Assembly: GCF_001905665.1 (NCBI RefSeq)
Contig: NZ_LIVX01000001.1
Coordinates: 806,001 to 870,000, forward strand
Length of the DNA stretch: 64,000 nt
Source: Streptomyces sp. CB02261
GTDB lineage: Bacteria; Actinomycetota; Actinomycetes; Streptomycetales; Streptomycetaceae
Direction: 5' to 3'
Shown: piece after piece, positions 1 through 8,878 of the stretch
How positions within the stretch are numbered: the stretch's first letter is position 1
Layout: every line of letters starts with the position of its first letter
Translations under genes and position numbers: made by a program
The notes under the pieces: model-generated
What the model saw: the letters and a program-made list of their open reading frames with translations, nothing else
What the model was told of the DNA's origin: nothing
Databases searched by the model: none

Positions 1-1382
1 TCGCGGCGACGCTGCGCCGCCGGACGCGGGGCTTCGAGACGGTGGTCCTCGCCACGGCGGCCGAGCATCTCGGCGCCGGCCATCATCGAGGGCTCCCAGT
101 CGAAGACGACCGCGTTCTCCTCGGAGCCGATCGCGACGCCGTCGCCCGCGCGGGCACCGGCCTTCATCAGCTGGTCCTCGACGCCGAGGCGGTTGAGGCG
201 GTCGGCCAGGTAGCCCACGGCCTCGTCGTTGCTGAAGTCGGTCTGGCGGACCCAGCGCTCCGGCTTCTCGCCGCGCACCCGGTACACCTCCTCGGCCTCG
301 TCGTACGTGACCGTGAAGCCCGCGTCGTCGACGGCCTTCGGGCGGATGACGATACGGGTCGCCTCCTCCTGCGGCTTGGCGGCGCGCGCCTCGGAGACGA
401 TGCCGGCGAGGGCGAAGGAGAGCTCCTTGAGGCCGAGCCGGGCCACGGCGGAGACCTCGAACACCTGGTAGCCGCGCTCCTCCAGGTCCGGGCGGATCAT
501 GTCCGCGAGGTCCTGGCCGTCGGGGATGTCGACCTTGTTGAGGACGACGATCCGGGGCCGGTCCTCCAGGCCGCCGTACTGCCGGAGCTCCTCCTCGATG
601 ATGTCGAGGTCGGTGACCGGGTCCCGGTCGGACTCCAGCGTCGCGGTGTCCAGGACGTGCACCAGGACCGAGCAGCGCTCGACGTGGCGCAGGAACTCCA
701 GGCCCAGGCCGCGGCCCTGGCTCGCGCCCGGGATCAGACCCGGCACGTCGGCGATCGTGTACACGGTCGAACCGGCCGTGACGACGCCCAGGTTGGGCAC
801 GAGGGTGGTGAAGGGGTAGTCCGCGATCTTCGGCTTGGCGGCCGAGAGGACCGAGATGAGCGAGGACTTGCCGGCGCTCGGGTAGCCGACGAGGGCCACG
901 TCGGCGACGGTCTTCAGCTCCAGGACGATGTCCCGCGCCTCGCCGGGCTCGCCGAGGAGCGCGAAGCCGGGGGCCTTGCGGCGCGCCGAGGACAGCGCGG
1001 CGTTGCCGAGGCCGCCGCGGCCGCCCTGGCCCGCGACGAAGGTGGTGCCCTGGCCGACCAGGTCGGCGAGGACGTTGCCCTGCTTGTCGAGGACGACGGT
1101 GCCGTCGGGCACGGTCAGGACCAGGTCCTGGCCGTCCTTGCCGGAGCGGTTGTCACCGGCGCCGGGCTGCCCGTTGGTCGCCTTGCGGTGGGGCGAGTGG
1201 TGGTATTCGAGGAGCGTGGTGACGGCCTGGTCGACGACCAGGGTCACATCGCCGCCACGGCCGCCGTTGCCGCCGTCGGGTCCGCCGAGCGGCTTGAACT
1301 TCTCCCGGTGAACGGAGGCGCAGCCGTGGCCTCCGTTACCCGCGGCGACATGCAGCTCGACGCGGTCCACGAAGGTGGTCAT
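1..1382 (-). CDS. obg: GTPase Obg/CgtA, 3' end outside window
   Basis: Ribosome-associated GTPase for 50S maturation and growth control; in Streptomyces Obg also affects sporulation. The ATG start is followed by [20 protein letters not shown], the Gly-rich Obg fold that fills roughly residues 1-158. The G domain shows P-loop GYPSAGKSS (166-174), switch FTTLVPN, DVPGLI and LNKVDIP. A C-terminal OCT domain follows. 460 codons lie in the window and the last few are cut off. A GGAGG-type ribosome site lies just upstream. It is the last gene of the rplU-rpmA-obg unit, separated from rpmA by a hairpin that could act as a partial terminator. Confidence 0.97.
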   Translation of the reverse strand, partial: MTTFVDRVELHVAAGNGGHGCASVHREKFKPLGGPDGGNGGRGGDVTLVVDQAVTTLLEYHHSPHRKATNGQPGAGDNRSGKDGQDLVLTVPDGTVVLDKQGNVLADLVGQGTTFVAGQGGRGGLGNAALSSARRKAPGFALLGEPGEARDIVLELKTVADVALVGYPSAGKSSLISVLSAAKPKIADYPFTTLVPNLGVVTAGSTVYTIADVPGLIPGASQGRGLGLEFLRHVERCSVLVHVLDTATLESDRDPVTDLDIIEEELRQYGGLEDRPRIVVLNKVDIPDGQDLADMIRPDLEERGYQVFEVSAVARLGLKELSFALAGIVSEARAAKPQEEATRIVIRPKAVDDAGFTVTYDEAEEVYRVRGEKPERWVRQTDFSNDEAVGYLADRLNRLGVEDQLMKAGARAGDGVAIGSEENAVVFDWEPSMMAGAEMLGRRGEDHRLEAPRPAAQRRR

Positions 1383-1436
1383 GGTTCTGTGCCTCCAGTT
1401 ACTTCTGGGTGGAATGTCTATCTAGTAACACGCGAA

Positions 1437-1475
1437 AGGCGGACCCGCTTCCCGTCCGGGAAGTGAGGTCCGCCT
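1437..1475 (-). terminator. hairpin between rpmA and obg (attenuator candidate)
   Basis: A 9-bp stem (1437-1445 with 1467-1475) encloses a second 7-bp stem (1448-1454 with 1457-1463). It lies right after the rpmA stop and about 55 bases before the obg start. No T-run follows, so it could lower rather than abolish read-through into obg. Confidence 0.6.
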
Positions 1476-1489
1476 CCGCAAAGATCCGA

Positions 1490-1744
1490 TCAGGCGACCG
1501 GAACGATGTTCACGACCTTGCGGCCACGGTGGGTGCCGAACTGCACCGAACCGGCCTGCAGGGCGAACAGCGTGTCGTCGCCGCCACGGCCGACGCCCGC
1601 GCCGGGGTGGAAGTGGGTGCCACGCTGGCGGATCAGGATCTCACCCGCGTTGACGACCTGACCGCCGAAGCGCTTCACGCCGAGCCGCTGGGCATTGGAG
1701 TCGCGCCCGTTCCGGGTGGACGATGCGCCCTTCTTGTGTGCCAT
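1490..1744 (-). CDS. rpmA: 50S ribosomal protein L27
   Basis: Ribosomal protein L27 of the peptidyl-transferase region of the large subunit. The 84-residue product starts [20 protein letters not shown], the canonical basic N-terminus that reaches towards the tRNA CCA ends. There is no cleavable N-terminal extension of the Firmicutes type. [24 protein letters not shown] core residues and the length match the family. It lies 13 bases after rplU on the same strand and is surely co-transcribed with it. Confidence 0.98.
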   Translation of the reverse strand: MAHKKGASSTRNGRDSNAQRLGVKRFGGQVVNAGEILIRQRGTHFHPGAGVGRGGDDTLFALQAGSVQFGTHRGRKVVNIVPVA

Positions 1745-1757
1745 GTCTCAGTCCCTC

Positions 1758-2078
1758 TTACTTCGCAGCCGCGGGGATACCGGTGACCTTGATCGCCGTG
1801 TACTGCTGACGGTGACCCTGGCGACGGCGGTAGCCGGTCTTGTTCTTGTAGCGCAGGATGTCGATCTTGGCGCCCTTGTGGTGGTCCACGACCTCGGCCG
1901 TGACCTTGATGCCGGCCAGGACCCACGGGTCGCTGGTCACGGCGTCGCCGTCGACAACGAGCAGGGTCGAGAGCTCGACCGTGTCGCCAACCTTGGCAGT
2001 GGAAATCTTGTCAACCTCAACGATGTCGCCGACAGCAACCTTGTGCTGGCGACCACCGCTGCGCACGATGGCGTACAC
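1758..2078 (-). CDS. rplU: 50S ribosomal protein L21
   Basis: Large-subunit ribosomal protein L21, 106 residues, first gene of the rplU-rpmA-obg unit. It begins at GTG ([20 protein letters not shown]) with a GAGAGAGAT ribosome site upstream. The signature stretch [17 protein letters not shown] near the C-terminus identifies the family. The mRNA leader upstream is long (about 150 nt) and can fold, which fits regulation by translation feedback, though this is inference. Confidence 0.98.
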   Translation of the reverse strand: MYAIVRSGGRQHKVAVGDIVEVDKISTAKVGDTVELSTLLVVDGDAVTSDPWVLAGIKVTAEVVDHHKGAKIDILRYKNKTGYRRRQGHRQQYTAIKVTGIPAAAK

Positions 2079-2230
2079 GCGGATCTCTCTCTCACTCGGG
2101 ATCGAAACCTCTGAAGCCAGCCGCTCACACGGACCCGAGGGCCCGCGGCGTTCCGGAATCGGACGAGCGGCCTCTCCCGACGAGCGGGAGGGAGGTGCTC
2201 AGAGGCGCGGCGCGCCGATAGACACGCCGA
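2079..2230 (-). promoter_or_regulatory. rplU 5' leader, candidate L21 autoregulatory RNA
   Basis: About 150 untranslated bases separate the predicted start of transcription (near 2230) from the rplU GTG. The leader contains self-complementary GC-rich segments, among them a CTCCC/GGGAG hairpin around 2175-2196. L21 operons in other bacteria carry leader RNAs that bind ribosomal protein; I cannot match this one to a known consensus by eye. Confidence 0.4.
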
Positions 2231-2236
2231 CGGTCT

Positions 2237-2266
2237 AGGTTACGGGCGGCTGCCACGGAGGGTCAA
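2237..2266 (-). promoter_or_regulatory. rplU promoter (-35 TTGACC, -10 TAACCT)
   Basis: On the minus strand TTGACC (2261-2266) and TAACCT (2237-2242) are separated by 18 bases, a good vegetative (HrdB-type) promoter. It would start the rplU-rpmA-obg transcript near 2230. Confidence 0.65.
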
Positions 2267-2278
2267 ATTCGCCCGAGC

Positions 2279-2317
2279 GGTGCGGGCCGCCCCCGTCCCA
2301 CGGAGGCGGCCCGCACC
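2279..2317 (-). terminator. terminator after RNase E/G gene
   Basis: A perfect 13-bp GC-rich stem (2279-2291 with 2305-2317) with a 13-base loop lies directly after the stop codon of the RNase E/G gene and before the rplU promoter. Confidence 0.75.
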
Positions 2318-2323
2318 CGCCGG

Positions 2324-5300
2324 TCAGTCCTGGGCGGGGGCGGCGGTCTTCTCCGCCGCCTTCTTCGCCGGGGCCTTCTTGGCGGTGGTCTTCTTCGCCG
2401 CGGTCTTCTTGGTCGCCGCCGTCTTCTTGGTGGCGACCTTCTTGGCCGTGGCCTTCTTCGCCGCGGTCTTGCGCGCCGCCGTCTTCTTGACGGGGGCGGG
2501 CTCGGCCTCGTCGGCGGGCTGGGCCTCGGTCGGCGCGTCGGCGGCCTCGGCCGGAGCCGTGGTCACCACGACGACGGCGGCCTCCTCGGCGCCCGAGGGC
2601 GAACCGGCGGGCGCGGTGGCCTTGCGGACCACCCGGCGGCGGGCACGCGGCGGGGCGGCCACGGGGGCCTCCTCGACGACGGGCTCGGCGACCGGCTCCA
2701 CGACCGGCTCCGGCGCGGCCTCGACGACCGGCTCGGCGGCGACCGGCTCGGTCACGACCGGCTCGACGACGACGGTCGGCTCGGCGGCCGGCTCCGTGGT
2801 CGACACGACCGGGGAGGTCGCCCGGCGCGTGGCACGGCGACGGCCGCGCGGGGCCGGGGCCGTGGTCTCCTCGGCCACCGGCTCGGCGACCGGCTCGGGC
2901 GCCACGGCGGGCTCCTCGGCCGCGACCGGCTCCGGCTCCACGACCGGCTCCGGCGCCGCGACGGGCTGCGGCTTCGCCTCGAACTCGACCGACTCGGTCT
3001 CCACGACCGGCCGGGCGGCGGCCGGCGCGGACACCCTACGGGTGGCCCGACGACGGCCACGACCGCGCGTGGCGGCGGCCTCGGCCTCGGCGACGGAGCC
3101 GTACAGCTCCTCGTCGGCGGCGATCGGCTCGGGCAGGGCCACCGGGGCGGCCAGCTCGGCGGCGACCTCGGCCTCGGTCTCGACCAGGGTCTCGACGTCG
3201 GTCTCGGGGGCCTCGGCGTGCTCGTGCTCGTGCTCGTGGACGTGCTCGGCTCCGCCGCGGCCGCGCTTCTTCGAGCGCTTGCCGCCGCCACCGCCACCGG
3301 CGGTGGTCGGCTGCTCCATGTGCACGATGACACCGCGGCCGTTGCAGTGGACGCAGGTCTCGGAGAAGGACTCCAGGAGGCCCTGGCCGACCCGCTTGCG
3401 GGTCATCTGGACCAGACCCAGCGAGGTGACCTCGGCCACCTGGTGCTTGGTCCGGTCACGGCCAAGGCACTCCAGGAGGCGGCGCAGCACCAGGTCGCGG
3501 TTGGACTCCAGGACCATGTCGATGAAGTCGATGACGACGATGCCGCCGAGGTCGCGCAGCCGCAGCTGACGGACGATCTCCTCGGCCGCTTCGAGGTTGT
3601 TCCTCGTCACGGTCTCCTCGAGGTTGCCGCCCTGGCCGGTGAACTTGCCGGTGTTGACGTCGACGACGATCATCGCCTCGGTCTTGTCGATCACCAGCGA
3701 GCCGCCGCTCGGCAGCCAGACCTTGCGGTCCAGCGCCTTCATGAGCTGCTCGTCGATCCGGTACGTCGCGAAGACGTCGACCTCGCTCGTCCACCTGGAC
3801 AGGCGGTCGGTCAGGTCCGGGGCGACGTGGTGGACGTACCCGTGGATGGTCTCCCACGCTTCGTCACCGCTGACGATGACCTTGGAGAAGTCCTCGTTGA
3901 AGATGTCGCGGACGACCCGGACGGTCATGTCCGGCTCGCCGTAGAGCAGCGTCGGGGCGTTGCCGCTCTTGGCCTTCTTCTGGATGTCCTCCCACTGCGC
4001 CTGCAGTCGCTCGACGTCGCGGCGCAGCTCGTCCTCGCTCGCGCCCTCGGCGGCGGTGCGCACGATGACGCCCGCGTCCTCGGGGACGATCTTCTTGAGG
4101 ATGGTCTTGAGGCGGGCGCGCTCGGTGTCCGGGAGCTTGCGGCTGATGCCGGTCATCGAGCCCTCGGGCACGTACACGAGGTAGCGGCCGGGCAGCGAGA
4201 CCTGGCTGGTCAGGCGGGCGCCCTTGTGGCCGATGGGGTCCTTCGTCACCTGGACGAGGACCGACTGGCCGGACTTGAGGGCGGTCTCGATGCGGCGCGG
4301 GCCGTTGCCCATGCCGAGGGCCTCGAAGTTGACCTCGCCGGCGTACAGGACGGCGTTGCGGCCCTTGCCGATGTCGACGAAGGCGGCCTCCATGGACGGC
4401 AGCACGTTCTGGACCTTGCCCAGGTAGACGTTGCCGACGTACGAGGTGGCCTGCTCCTTGTTGACGTAGTGCTCGACGAGCACGTTGTCTTCCAGGACGC
4501 CGATCTGGGTGCGCTCGCCGTTCTGGCGGACGACCATGACGCGCTCGACGGCCTCGCGGCGGGCGAGGAACTCGGCCTCGGTGATGATCGGGACGCGGCG
4601 GCGGCCCTGCTCGCGGCCCTCGCGGCGGCGCTGCTTCTTGGCCTCCAGGCGGGTCGAGCCCTTGATGGACTGGACCTCGTCGGCCCCGGTGCCGGGCTCG
4701 GCCTTCTCGCGGGCCGGGCGGGGCTCGCGGACCTTGACGACCGTACGGACGCCCTCCTCGTCGGCGCCCTCGACGTCGGCGGCGGCGTCCCCGCTGCGAC
4801 GGCGGCGGCGACGGCGACGGCGGGAGCTGCTGGAGCCGCCGGAGAAGGCCTCGGCCTCGTCCTGCTCCTCGTCGTGCTCCTCGGTCTCGTCGGTGTCCTC
4901 GGACTCGTCGGAGCGCGGCTCCTCGCCCTCCTCGGTCTCCTCGACCTCGGTGAGCTCGCCGCGACGGCGGCGACGGCCACCACGGCGGCGACGGCGGGAC
5001 GGACGGTCCTCGTACTCGTCCGTCTCGTCGGACTCCTCGGCCTCGTCGGCCGCGGCCTCGACCTCGGGCTCGTCGGCGACGGTGGCCGGGACGGGCTCGA
5101 CGGCGACGGGCTCGCCACGGCGACGGCGGCGACGGCGGGAGCCGGTCTCGGCGCGCTCGGCGGGCTCGGGGGCCTCCACGGCCTCGGCCTCGACGGTCTC
5201 GGCCGTCTCGTCGGCCTCGGTCAGCTCCTCGTCCTCCGGCTCCGCCACGACGGCGGCGGCGGCCGCGGCGGCGGTCTCCGGGGTCTGGAACATCGGCTCG

Positions 5301-6211
5301 GTGAAGACCGGGGCCTGGAAGACGGCGACGGAGGGACGCGCGGCGCGGCGCGGCTCGCGGGCCGGGGCCGGCTCGGCGGTGAACTGCGGGGAGGTCGCGC
5401 GGCGGCGGCCGCGGCCACGGGTGGCGGCGGTCTCGGCGGCGGTGACCTCGGCCTCGTCGGCGGCGATCTGCGCGACGGCGGCCGCGGGGAGCGACTCGCC
5501 GGCGGCCTCGGGGGCGGCGGCCTCAGGGGCGGCAGCGGCCTCGGTGGTCGCCTCGGGCGAGGTGGCCTTGCGGGTGGCGCGGCGGCGGGTGCGCGGGGCG
5601 GGCGCGGCGGTCTCCTCCGCGGCCTCGGCGGCCTCGGCGGCCGGCTCGGCGGCGGGGGCCGGGGCCACGGGCTCCTCGGCGGCGGGCGCGCCGGCCGGGG
5701 CGGTGGCCTTACGGGTGGCCCGGCGGCGGGTGCGGGCCGGCGGCGCGGCCTCGGGGGCCTCCTCCGCGACGGCCTCGGCGGCCACGGCCTGCGCGGGCTC
5801 CGCGGCCTCCTGGCTCTCCTCGGCGGCGGCCGGAGAGGTCACCGGCGAGGTGGCCTTGCGGGTGGCGCGGCGGCGCGGACGGGCGGGAGCGGCCTCGGGG
5901 GCCTCCTCCGCGGCCTCGGCCACGGCGGCGGTCTCCACGACCGGCTCCGGGGTCTCGGCCGGCGCGGTGGTCTCCGCGGCGGGCGCGGTGGCCTTGCGGG
6001 TGGCCCGGCGGCGGGTCCGCGGCGCGGGTGCGGCCTCGGCCTCGGGGGCCGGGGCGGTCTCCACGGCGGGGGCCGGGGCCTCCGCGGTCTCGGCGGAACC
6101 GGTGGCCTCGCCCGTCACCGGCGGACCGGCGGGGCGGGAAGCGGCGCGGCGCCTGCGGCGCGGCGGCAGCTTGTCACCGGGGGCGGTGGTGTCTTCGTTG
6201 GACTCGAGCAT
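2324..6211 (-). CDS. rne: ribonuclease E/G (RNase ES type)
   Basis: Endoribonuclease for mRNA decay and rRNA/tRNA processing. From ATG 6211 (GGGAGAA site 7 bases upstream) the product has 1295 residues; an in-frame GTG at 6229 is less likely. The catalytic core is central: S1 domain about 577-670, metal ligands D851 (VVDVNTG) and D895 (IVVIDFID), spaced as D303/D346 of E. coli RNase E, and zinc-link pair C953/C956 (CVHC). The N-terminal ~550 residues are low complexity, with repeated RTRRRATRKAT arginine boxes between Ala/Glu-rich spacers and acidic runs. After the core come a His/Glu stretch (HVHEHEHEH), more arginine boxes and a KKTAAKK-type histone-H1-like tail. Streptomyces RNase ES has this central-core layout. 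Confidence 0.97.
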   Translation of the reverse strand: MLESNEDTTAPGDKLPPRRRRRAASRPAGPPVTGEATGSAETAEAPAPAVETAPAPEAEAAPAPRTRRRATRKATAPAAETTAPAETPEPVVETAAVAEAAEEAPEAAPARPRRRATRKATSPVTSPAAAEESQEAAEPAQAVAAEAVAEEAPEAAPPARTRRRATRKATAPAGAPAAEEPVAPAPAAEPAAEAAEAAEETAAPAPRTRRRATRKATSPEATTEAAAAPEAAAPEAAGESLPAAAVAQIAADEAEVTAAETAATRGRGRRRATSPQFTAEPAPAREPRRAARPSVAVFQAPVFTEPMFQTPETAAAAAAAVVAEPEDEELTEADETAETVEAEAVEAPEPAERAETGSRRRRRRRGEPVAVEPVPATVADEPEVEAAADEAEESDETDEYEDRPSRRRRRGGRRRRRGELTEVEETEEGEEPRSDESEDTDETEEHDEEQDEAEAFSGGSSSSRRRRRRRRRSGDAAADVEGADEEGVRTVVKVREPRPAREKAEPGTGADEVQSIKGSTRLEAKKQRRREGREQGRRRVPIITEAEFLARREAVERVMVVRQNGERTQIGVLEDNVLVEHYVNKEQATSYVGNVYLGKVQNVLPSMEAAFVDIGKGRNAVLYAGEVNFEALGMGNGPRRIETALKSGQSVLVQVTKDPIGHKGARLTSQVSLPGRYLVYVPEGSMTGISRKLPDTERARLKTILKKIVPEDAGVIVRTAAEGASEDELRRDVERLQAQWEDIQKKAKSGNAPTLLYGEPDMTVRVVRDIFNEDFSKVIVSGDEAWETIHGYVHHVAPDLTDRLSRWTSEVDVFATYRIDEQLMKALDRKVWLPSGGSLVIDKTEAMIVVDVNTGKFTGQGGNLEETVTRNNLEAAEEIVRQLRLRDLGGIVVIDFIDMVLESNRDLVLRRLLECLGRDRTKHQVAEVTSLGLVQMTRKRVGQGLLESFSETCVHCNGRGVIVHMEQPTTAGGGGGGKRSKKRGRGGAEHVHEHEHEHAEAPETDVETLVETEAEVAAELAAPVALPEPIAADEELYGSVAEAEAAATRGRGRRRATRRVSAPAAARPVVETESVEFEAKPQPVAAPEPVVEPEPVAAEEPAVAPEPVAEPVAEETTAPAPRGRRRATRRATSPVVSTTEPAAEPTVVVEPVVTEPVAAEPVVEAAPEPVVEPVAEPVVEEAPVAAPPRARRRVVRKATAPAGSPSGAEEAAVVVVTTAPAEAADAPTEAQPADEAEPAPVKKTAARKTAAKKATAKKVATKKTAATKKTAAKKTTAKKAPAKKAAEKTAAPAQD

Positions 6212-6444
6212 GCGGGGTTCTCCCGTCACGCTCCCGGGCGCCGCGCCTGGTTCCGGTCCGGCGGCACGGTCGCGCCTGTGGCGCGGTGCCGCCGTCCGGG
6301 GCGCGGGCGCCGCACGGGAGCTCTATGTCTGGCTCGCCGGTTCCGTACGCCCTGTGCGGACGGCCTGGCGAAAGTCTTCTGGTCTGTGCGCGGCCCGACC
6401 CAGGTGGCTCCCGAGTACCAGGGCTGCGCTACGACGACCGCTCC

Positions 6445-7278
6445 TTACGCGATGCCGGCACCCGGCGCCGTCGCAGAGGCGGTCGCGGCGGCCGTGGTTG
6501 ATGCGGCCGTGACTGCCTCGCGGTCGGGCGCGAGCGGGTCGGTCACCGTGCCGGACTCCTCGTCGAAGAGCCCCTGCGCCAGCCTGGTCACCGCTGCGGG
6601 GACCGGCGGCGCCAGGTCGGCCACAGCTCGGAGACCGGACAGGACGTCGTCGGGTCGCACGGCAGGTGTCACGTGCCGAACAACCAGCCGCAGTATCGCA
6701 CAGGCGCTGTCCAGCGGCCTATCACCCTGGGGATCACCCGGGGGGCGGGTCGCCGTCAGCTCGGTGACCGCGGAACGGGCGTCGAAGGTGCGGACGCCGT
6801 TCTTGGTCTTGCGCTGTACTTCCACGGTCTCGGCCGCGAGAAACGCCTCGGTGGCCTTCCGCGCGTCCTCGACGTCGACGCCTTCGAGTCGCAGCTCCCA
6901 CACGGAGGCGGTGAGCCGGTCGGCGAGGCCCGAGGTCCGGGCCTCGACGGCGTCGGTGATGTCGAGGCCGGCCGGGAGGGACTCGTCGAGCAGGACCCGC
7001 AGCGTCTCCGGGTCGCGTGTCTCGGTGAGGGCGATCTCCAGGTATTCGGCCTCGGAGCCCGTGCCCGTCGGGGCGGCGTTGGCGTACGACACCTTGGGGT
7101 GCGGGGTGAAGCCGGCCGAGTACGCCATGGGCACCTCGGCACGGCGCAGGGCGCGCTCGAAGGCGCGCTGGAAGTCACGGTGGCTGGTGAACCGGAGGCG
7201 GCCGCGCTTGGTGTAGCGCAGTCGGATGCGCTGCACCGCCGGTGCGGGCGGCGGGCCTTCGGGCTGTCGCTTGCCCAG
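6445..7278 (-). CDS. TIGR03936-family (DUF2344) radical-SAM-associated protein
   Basis: Function unknown; family members are encoded beside, or fused to, TIGR03960 radical SAM proteins. The core begins VQRIRLRYTKRGRLRFTSHR and continues with AFERALRRAEVPMAYSAGF and PHPKVSYANAAPTG, hallmark segments. The tail is Ala/Thr-rich. The start is unusual: a strong GAGGAG site stands 8 bases before a CTG codon at 7278, giving LGKRQPEGPPPAPAVQR and 277 residues. A GTG at 7236 would give 263 residues but has no good ribosome site. The gene follows the tandem-repeat membrane protein by 80 bases and precedes RNase E/G, so it probably belongs to the radical SAM unit. Confidence 0.85.
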   Translation of the reverse strand: MGKRQPEGPPPAPAVQRIRLRYTKRGRLRFTSHRDFQRAFERALRRAEVPMAYSAGFTPHPKVSYANAAPTGTGSEAEYLEIALTETRDPETLRVLLDESLPAGLDITDAVEARTSGLADRLTASVWELRLEGVDVEDARKATEAFLAAETVEVQRKTKNGVRTFDARSAVTELTATRPPGDPQGDRPLDSACAILRLVVRHVTPAVRPDDVLSGLRAVADLAPPVPAAVTRLAQGLFDEESGTVTDPLAPDREAVTAASTTAAATASATAPGAGIA

Positions 7279-7358
7279 TGGTTCTTCTCCTCGGTGCGGG
7301 GCGACGCTGGTGGCGCCGTCCACGAGATGTCCGGGTCGCCCCGGGGGTCCCGCCCGGT

Positions 7359-8804
7359 TCACCCCCACTTTCGCGGGGAGATCTCGGGGGCGGGCGCCGC
7401 GCCGGGGACGTTCGTTGTACTACCCAGAGTACGCGCCCGGGCCACCTGCGGTTCCCCGGGCTCCGTCATCCGTGCTCCGGCGACCAGGGCGCGCCACGCG
7501 TCCCTGCGGGCCTCCCGCACGGTGGCGCGGGCGGTGGCGAGGGCATCCCTGGCCGCCCGCCCGGCTTCGACGGCGGCCCTGCGGGCCGGTGCCCAGACGC
7601 TGTGGCGGACCCAGTGCCCGACCGGCCGGACGACCTGCGTCCAGGCCCAGGCCACGGGCCGGCCGACGAGGTTCCAGGCGACCCACTTGAGGGCCCGGCC
7701 GAGGGCCCTGGAGAGGAACCCGGCGACCCGCCAGCAGATGGCGAGGGCGTCGCGGACCTCCCGCGCGACCGGTACGAGGACCCGCCTCCAGAGCCAGGTG
7801 GCGGGGACGGCGAAGCCGTACCGCGCGACCGGCACGATCACGTAACGCCAGAGCCCCACCCACGGCCACACGAACACCGCCCTGCCGGACCACGCCAGCA
7901 CGGCCGCGAGGCCACCGCCGAGCCGGGGGAGGAACCAGCCGAGACCCCGTCCGGCCTGGACGAGGACCCGGCGGATCCCGTGGCCGAGCGGGTTCAGGAC
8001 GCGGCGGGTCAGCCAGACGGCGGGAAGGGCGACCCCGTACCGGAACAGCGGGACGAGGACGTACCGGAAGAGGGCGGCGACCGGCACGAGGAGGAGCTTC
8101 TCCAGGAGGAACAGGGAGACGGTGCCGAGCGGGGCGAGGACGTGGCGGTACAGCCACCCGGCGGGGACGGCGATCCCGTACCGCGCGACCGGCACGATCA
8201 CGAACCGCCAGAGGCCCACCCACGGCCGGACGAACAGCGCCTTCCCCAGCCAGGGGCCGGCGACCGACAGACCGGACCACAGCCACCCGCCCGTGACGGC
8301 GAGGCCCCGGCCCAGGCCGGTGAAGAACCAGGCCAGGCCGCGACCGACACCGGTGAGGACCCAGGCGAGACCGCGGCCGACACCGGTGAACACCCAGGCG
8401 AGACCGCGGCCGACACCGGTGAACACCCAGGCGAGACCGCGGCCCACCGGCGTGAACACCCACGCCAGCCCCCGGCCCGTACCGGTGAGCACCCACGCGA
8501 GACCGCGGCCCACCCGCGTGAACACCCACGCCAGCCCCCGGCCCGTACCGGTGAGCACCCACGTGATCCCCCGGCCGACCGGCGCGAGCACCCACCGGTA
8601 CAGCCAGCGGGCCGGCCGGGTCACCGTGTGGTGGAGGAGCCGCGCCAGGCCGCGGCCCGCCGGGCGGAGGAGGCTGCGGTCGAGGAGGCGCGCCGCGGCC
8701 GTGAGGGCGTCCCAGGCCATGCGGATCGGCAGGACGACGAGGAGCACGACGATCCGGACCGGGATGCGGATCAGTGCCGGCGGCGGCGGGTTCTCCATGC
8801 TCAT
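7359..8804 (-). CDS. repeat membrane protein of unknown function
   Basis: Not recognised as any characterised family. From ATG 8804 (MSMENPPPP; ATG 8798 also possible) it has 481 residues. A hydrophobic N-terminus (IRIPVRIVVLLVVLPIRMAW) is followed by nine tandem 11-residue units of the form GRGLAWVFTGV (about 70-168). Then come three related ~36-residue blocks, near 190, 240 and 308, each like WVGLWRFVIVPVARYG plus AVPAGWLYRHVLAPLG. The C-terminus is Ala/Arg-rich and probably helical. Aromatic and Val/Leu residues with regularly spaced Arg suggest membrane-associated amphipathic repeats. It lies between the two radical SAM-related genes on the same strand. Confidence 0.75.
   Translation of the reverse strand: MSMENPPPPALIRIPVRIVVLLVVLPIRMAWDALTAAARLLDRSLLRPAGRGLARLLHHTVTRPARWLYRWVLAPVGRGITWVLTGTGRGLAWVFTRVGRGLAWVLTGTGRGLAWVFTPVGRGLAWVFTGVGRGLAWVFTGVGRGLAWVLTGVGRGLAWFFTGLGRGLAVTGGWLWSGLSVAGPWLGKALFVRPWVGLWRFVIVPVARYGIAVPAGWLYRHVLAPLGTVSLFLLEKLLLVPVAALFRYVLVPLFRYGVALPAVWLTRRVLNPLGHGIRRVLVQAGRGLGWFLPRLGGGLAAVLAWSGRAVFVWPWVGLWRYVIVPVARYGFAVPATWLWRRVLVPVAREVRDALAICWRVAGFLSRALGRALKWVAWNLVGRPVAWAWTQVVRPVGHWVRHSVWAPARRAAVEAGRAARDALATARATVREARRDAWRALVAGARMTEPGEPQVARARTLGSTTNVPGAAPAPEISPRKWG
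8301..8597. repeat. nine 33-bp tandem repeats inside the membrane-protein gene
   Basis: Units of exactly 33 bases, for example the motif GGCGAGA recurring at 8364, 8397 and 8430, each encode one 11-residue GRGLAWVFTGV-like unit on the minus strand. The period keeps the reading frame, so copy number can change without a frameshift. Confidence 0.9.
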
Positions 8805-8819
8805 GCCGGAAATGACGCA

Positions 8820-8855
8820 ACGGCCCGGCGCAGGGTTCACCCCGCGCCGGGCCGT
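8820..8855 (-). terminator. terminator after TIGR03960 radical SAM gene
   Basis: A perfect 12-bp stem (8820-8831 with 8844-8855) and 12-base loop directly downstream of the radical SAM stop codon and just before the repeat-protein start. It would limit read-through into the repeat-protein gene. Confidence 0.7.
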
Positions 8856-8878
8856 CTCCCGAGTGCTGCCCGATCGGC

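Noticed and set aside
6212..6229. GTG 6229 as the RNase E/G start
   Set aside because: No properly spaced ribosome site, whereas ATG 6211 has GGGAGAA at a good distance.
3218..7216. A 1332-codon open frame on the plus strand opposite RNase E/G
   Set aside because: It is a shadow of the GC-rich, repetitive rne gene; its product is low-complexity Leu/Gly/Val/Asp sequence with no family features, while the minus strand has all RNase E motifs.
8301..8597. Regular 33-bp repeats as a CRISPR array
   Set aside because: Units are contiguous with no variable spacers and stay in frame inside a coding sequence.
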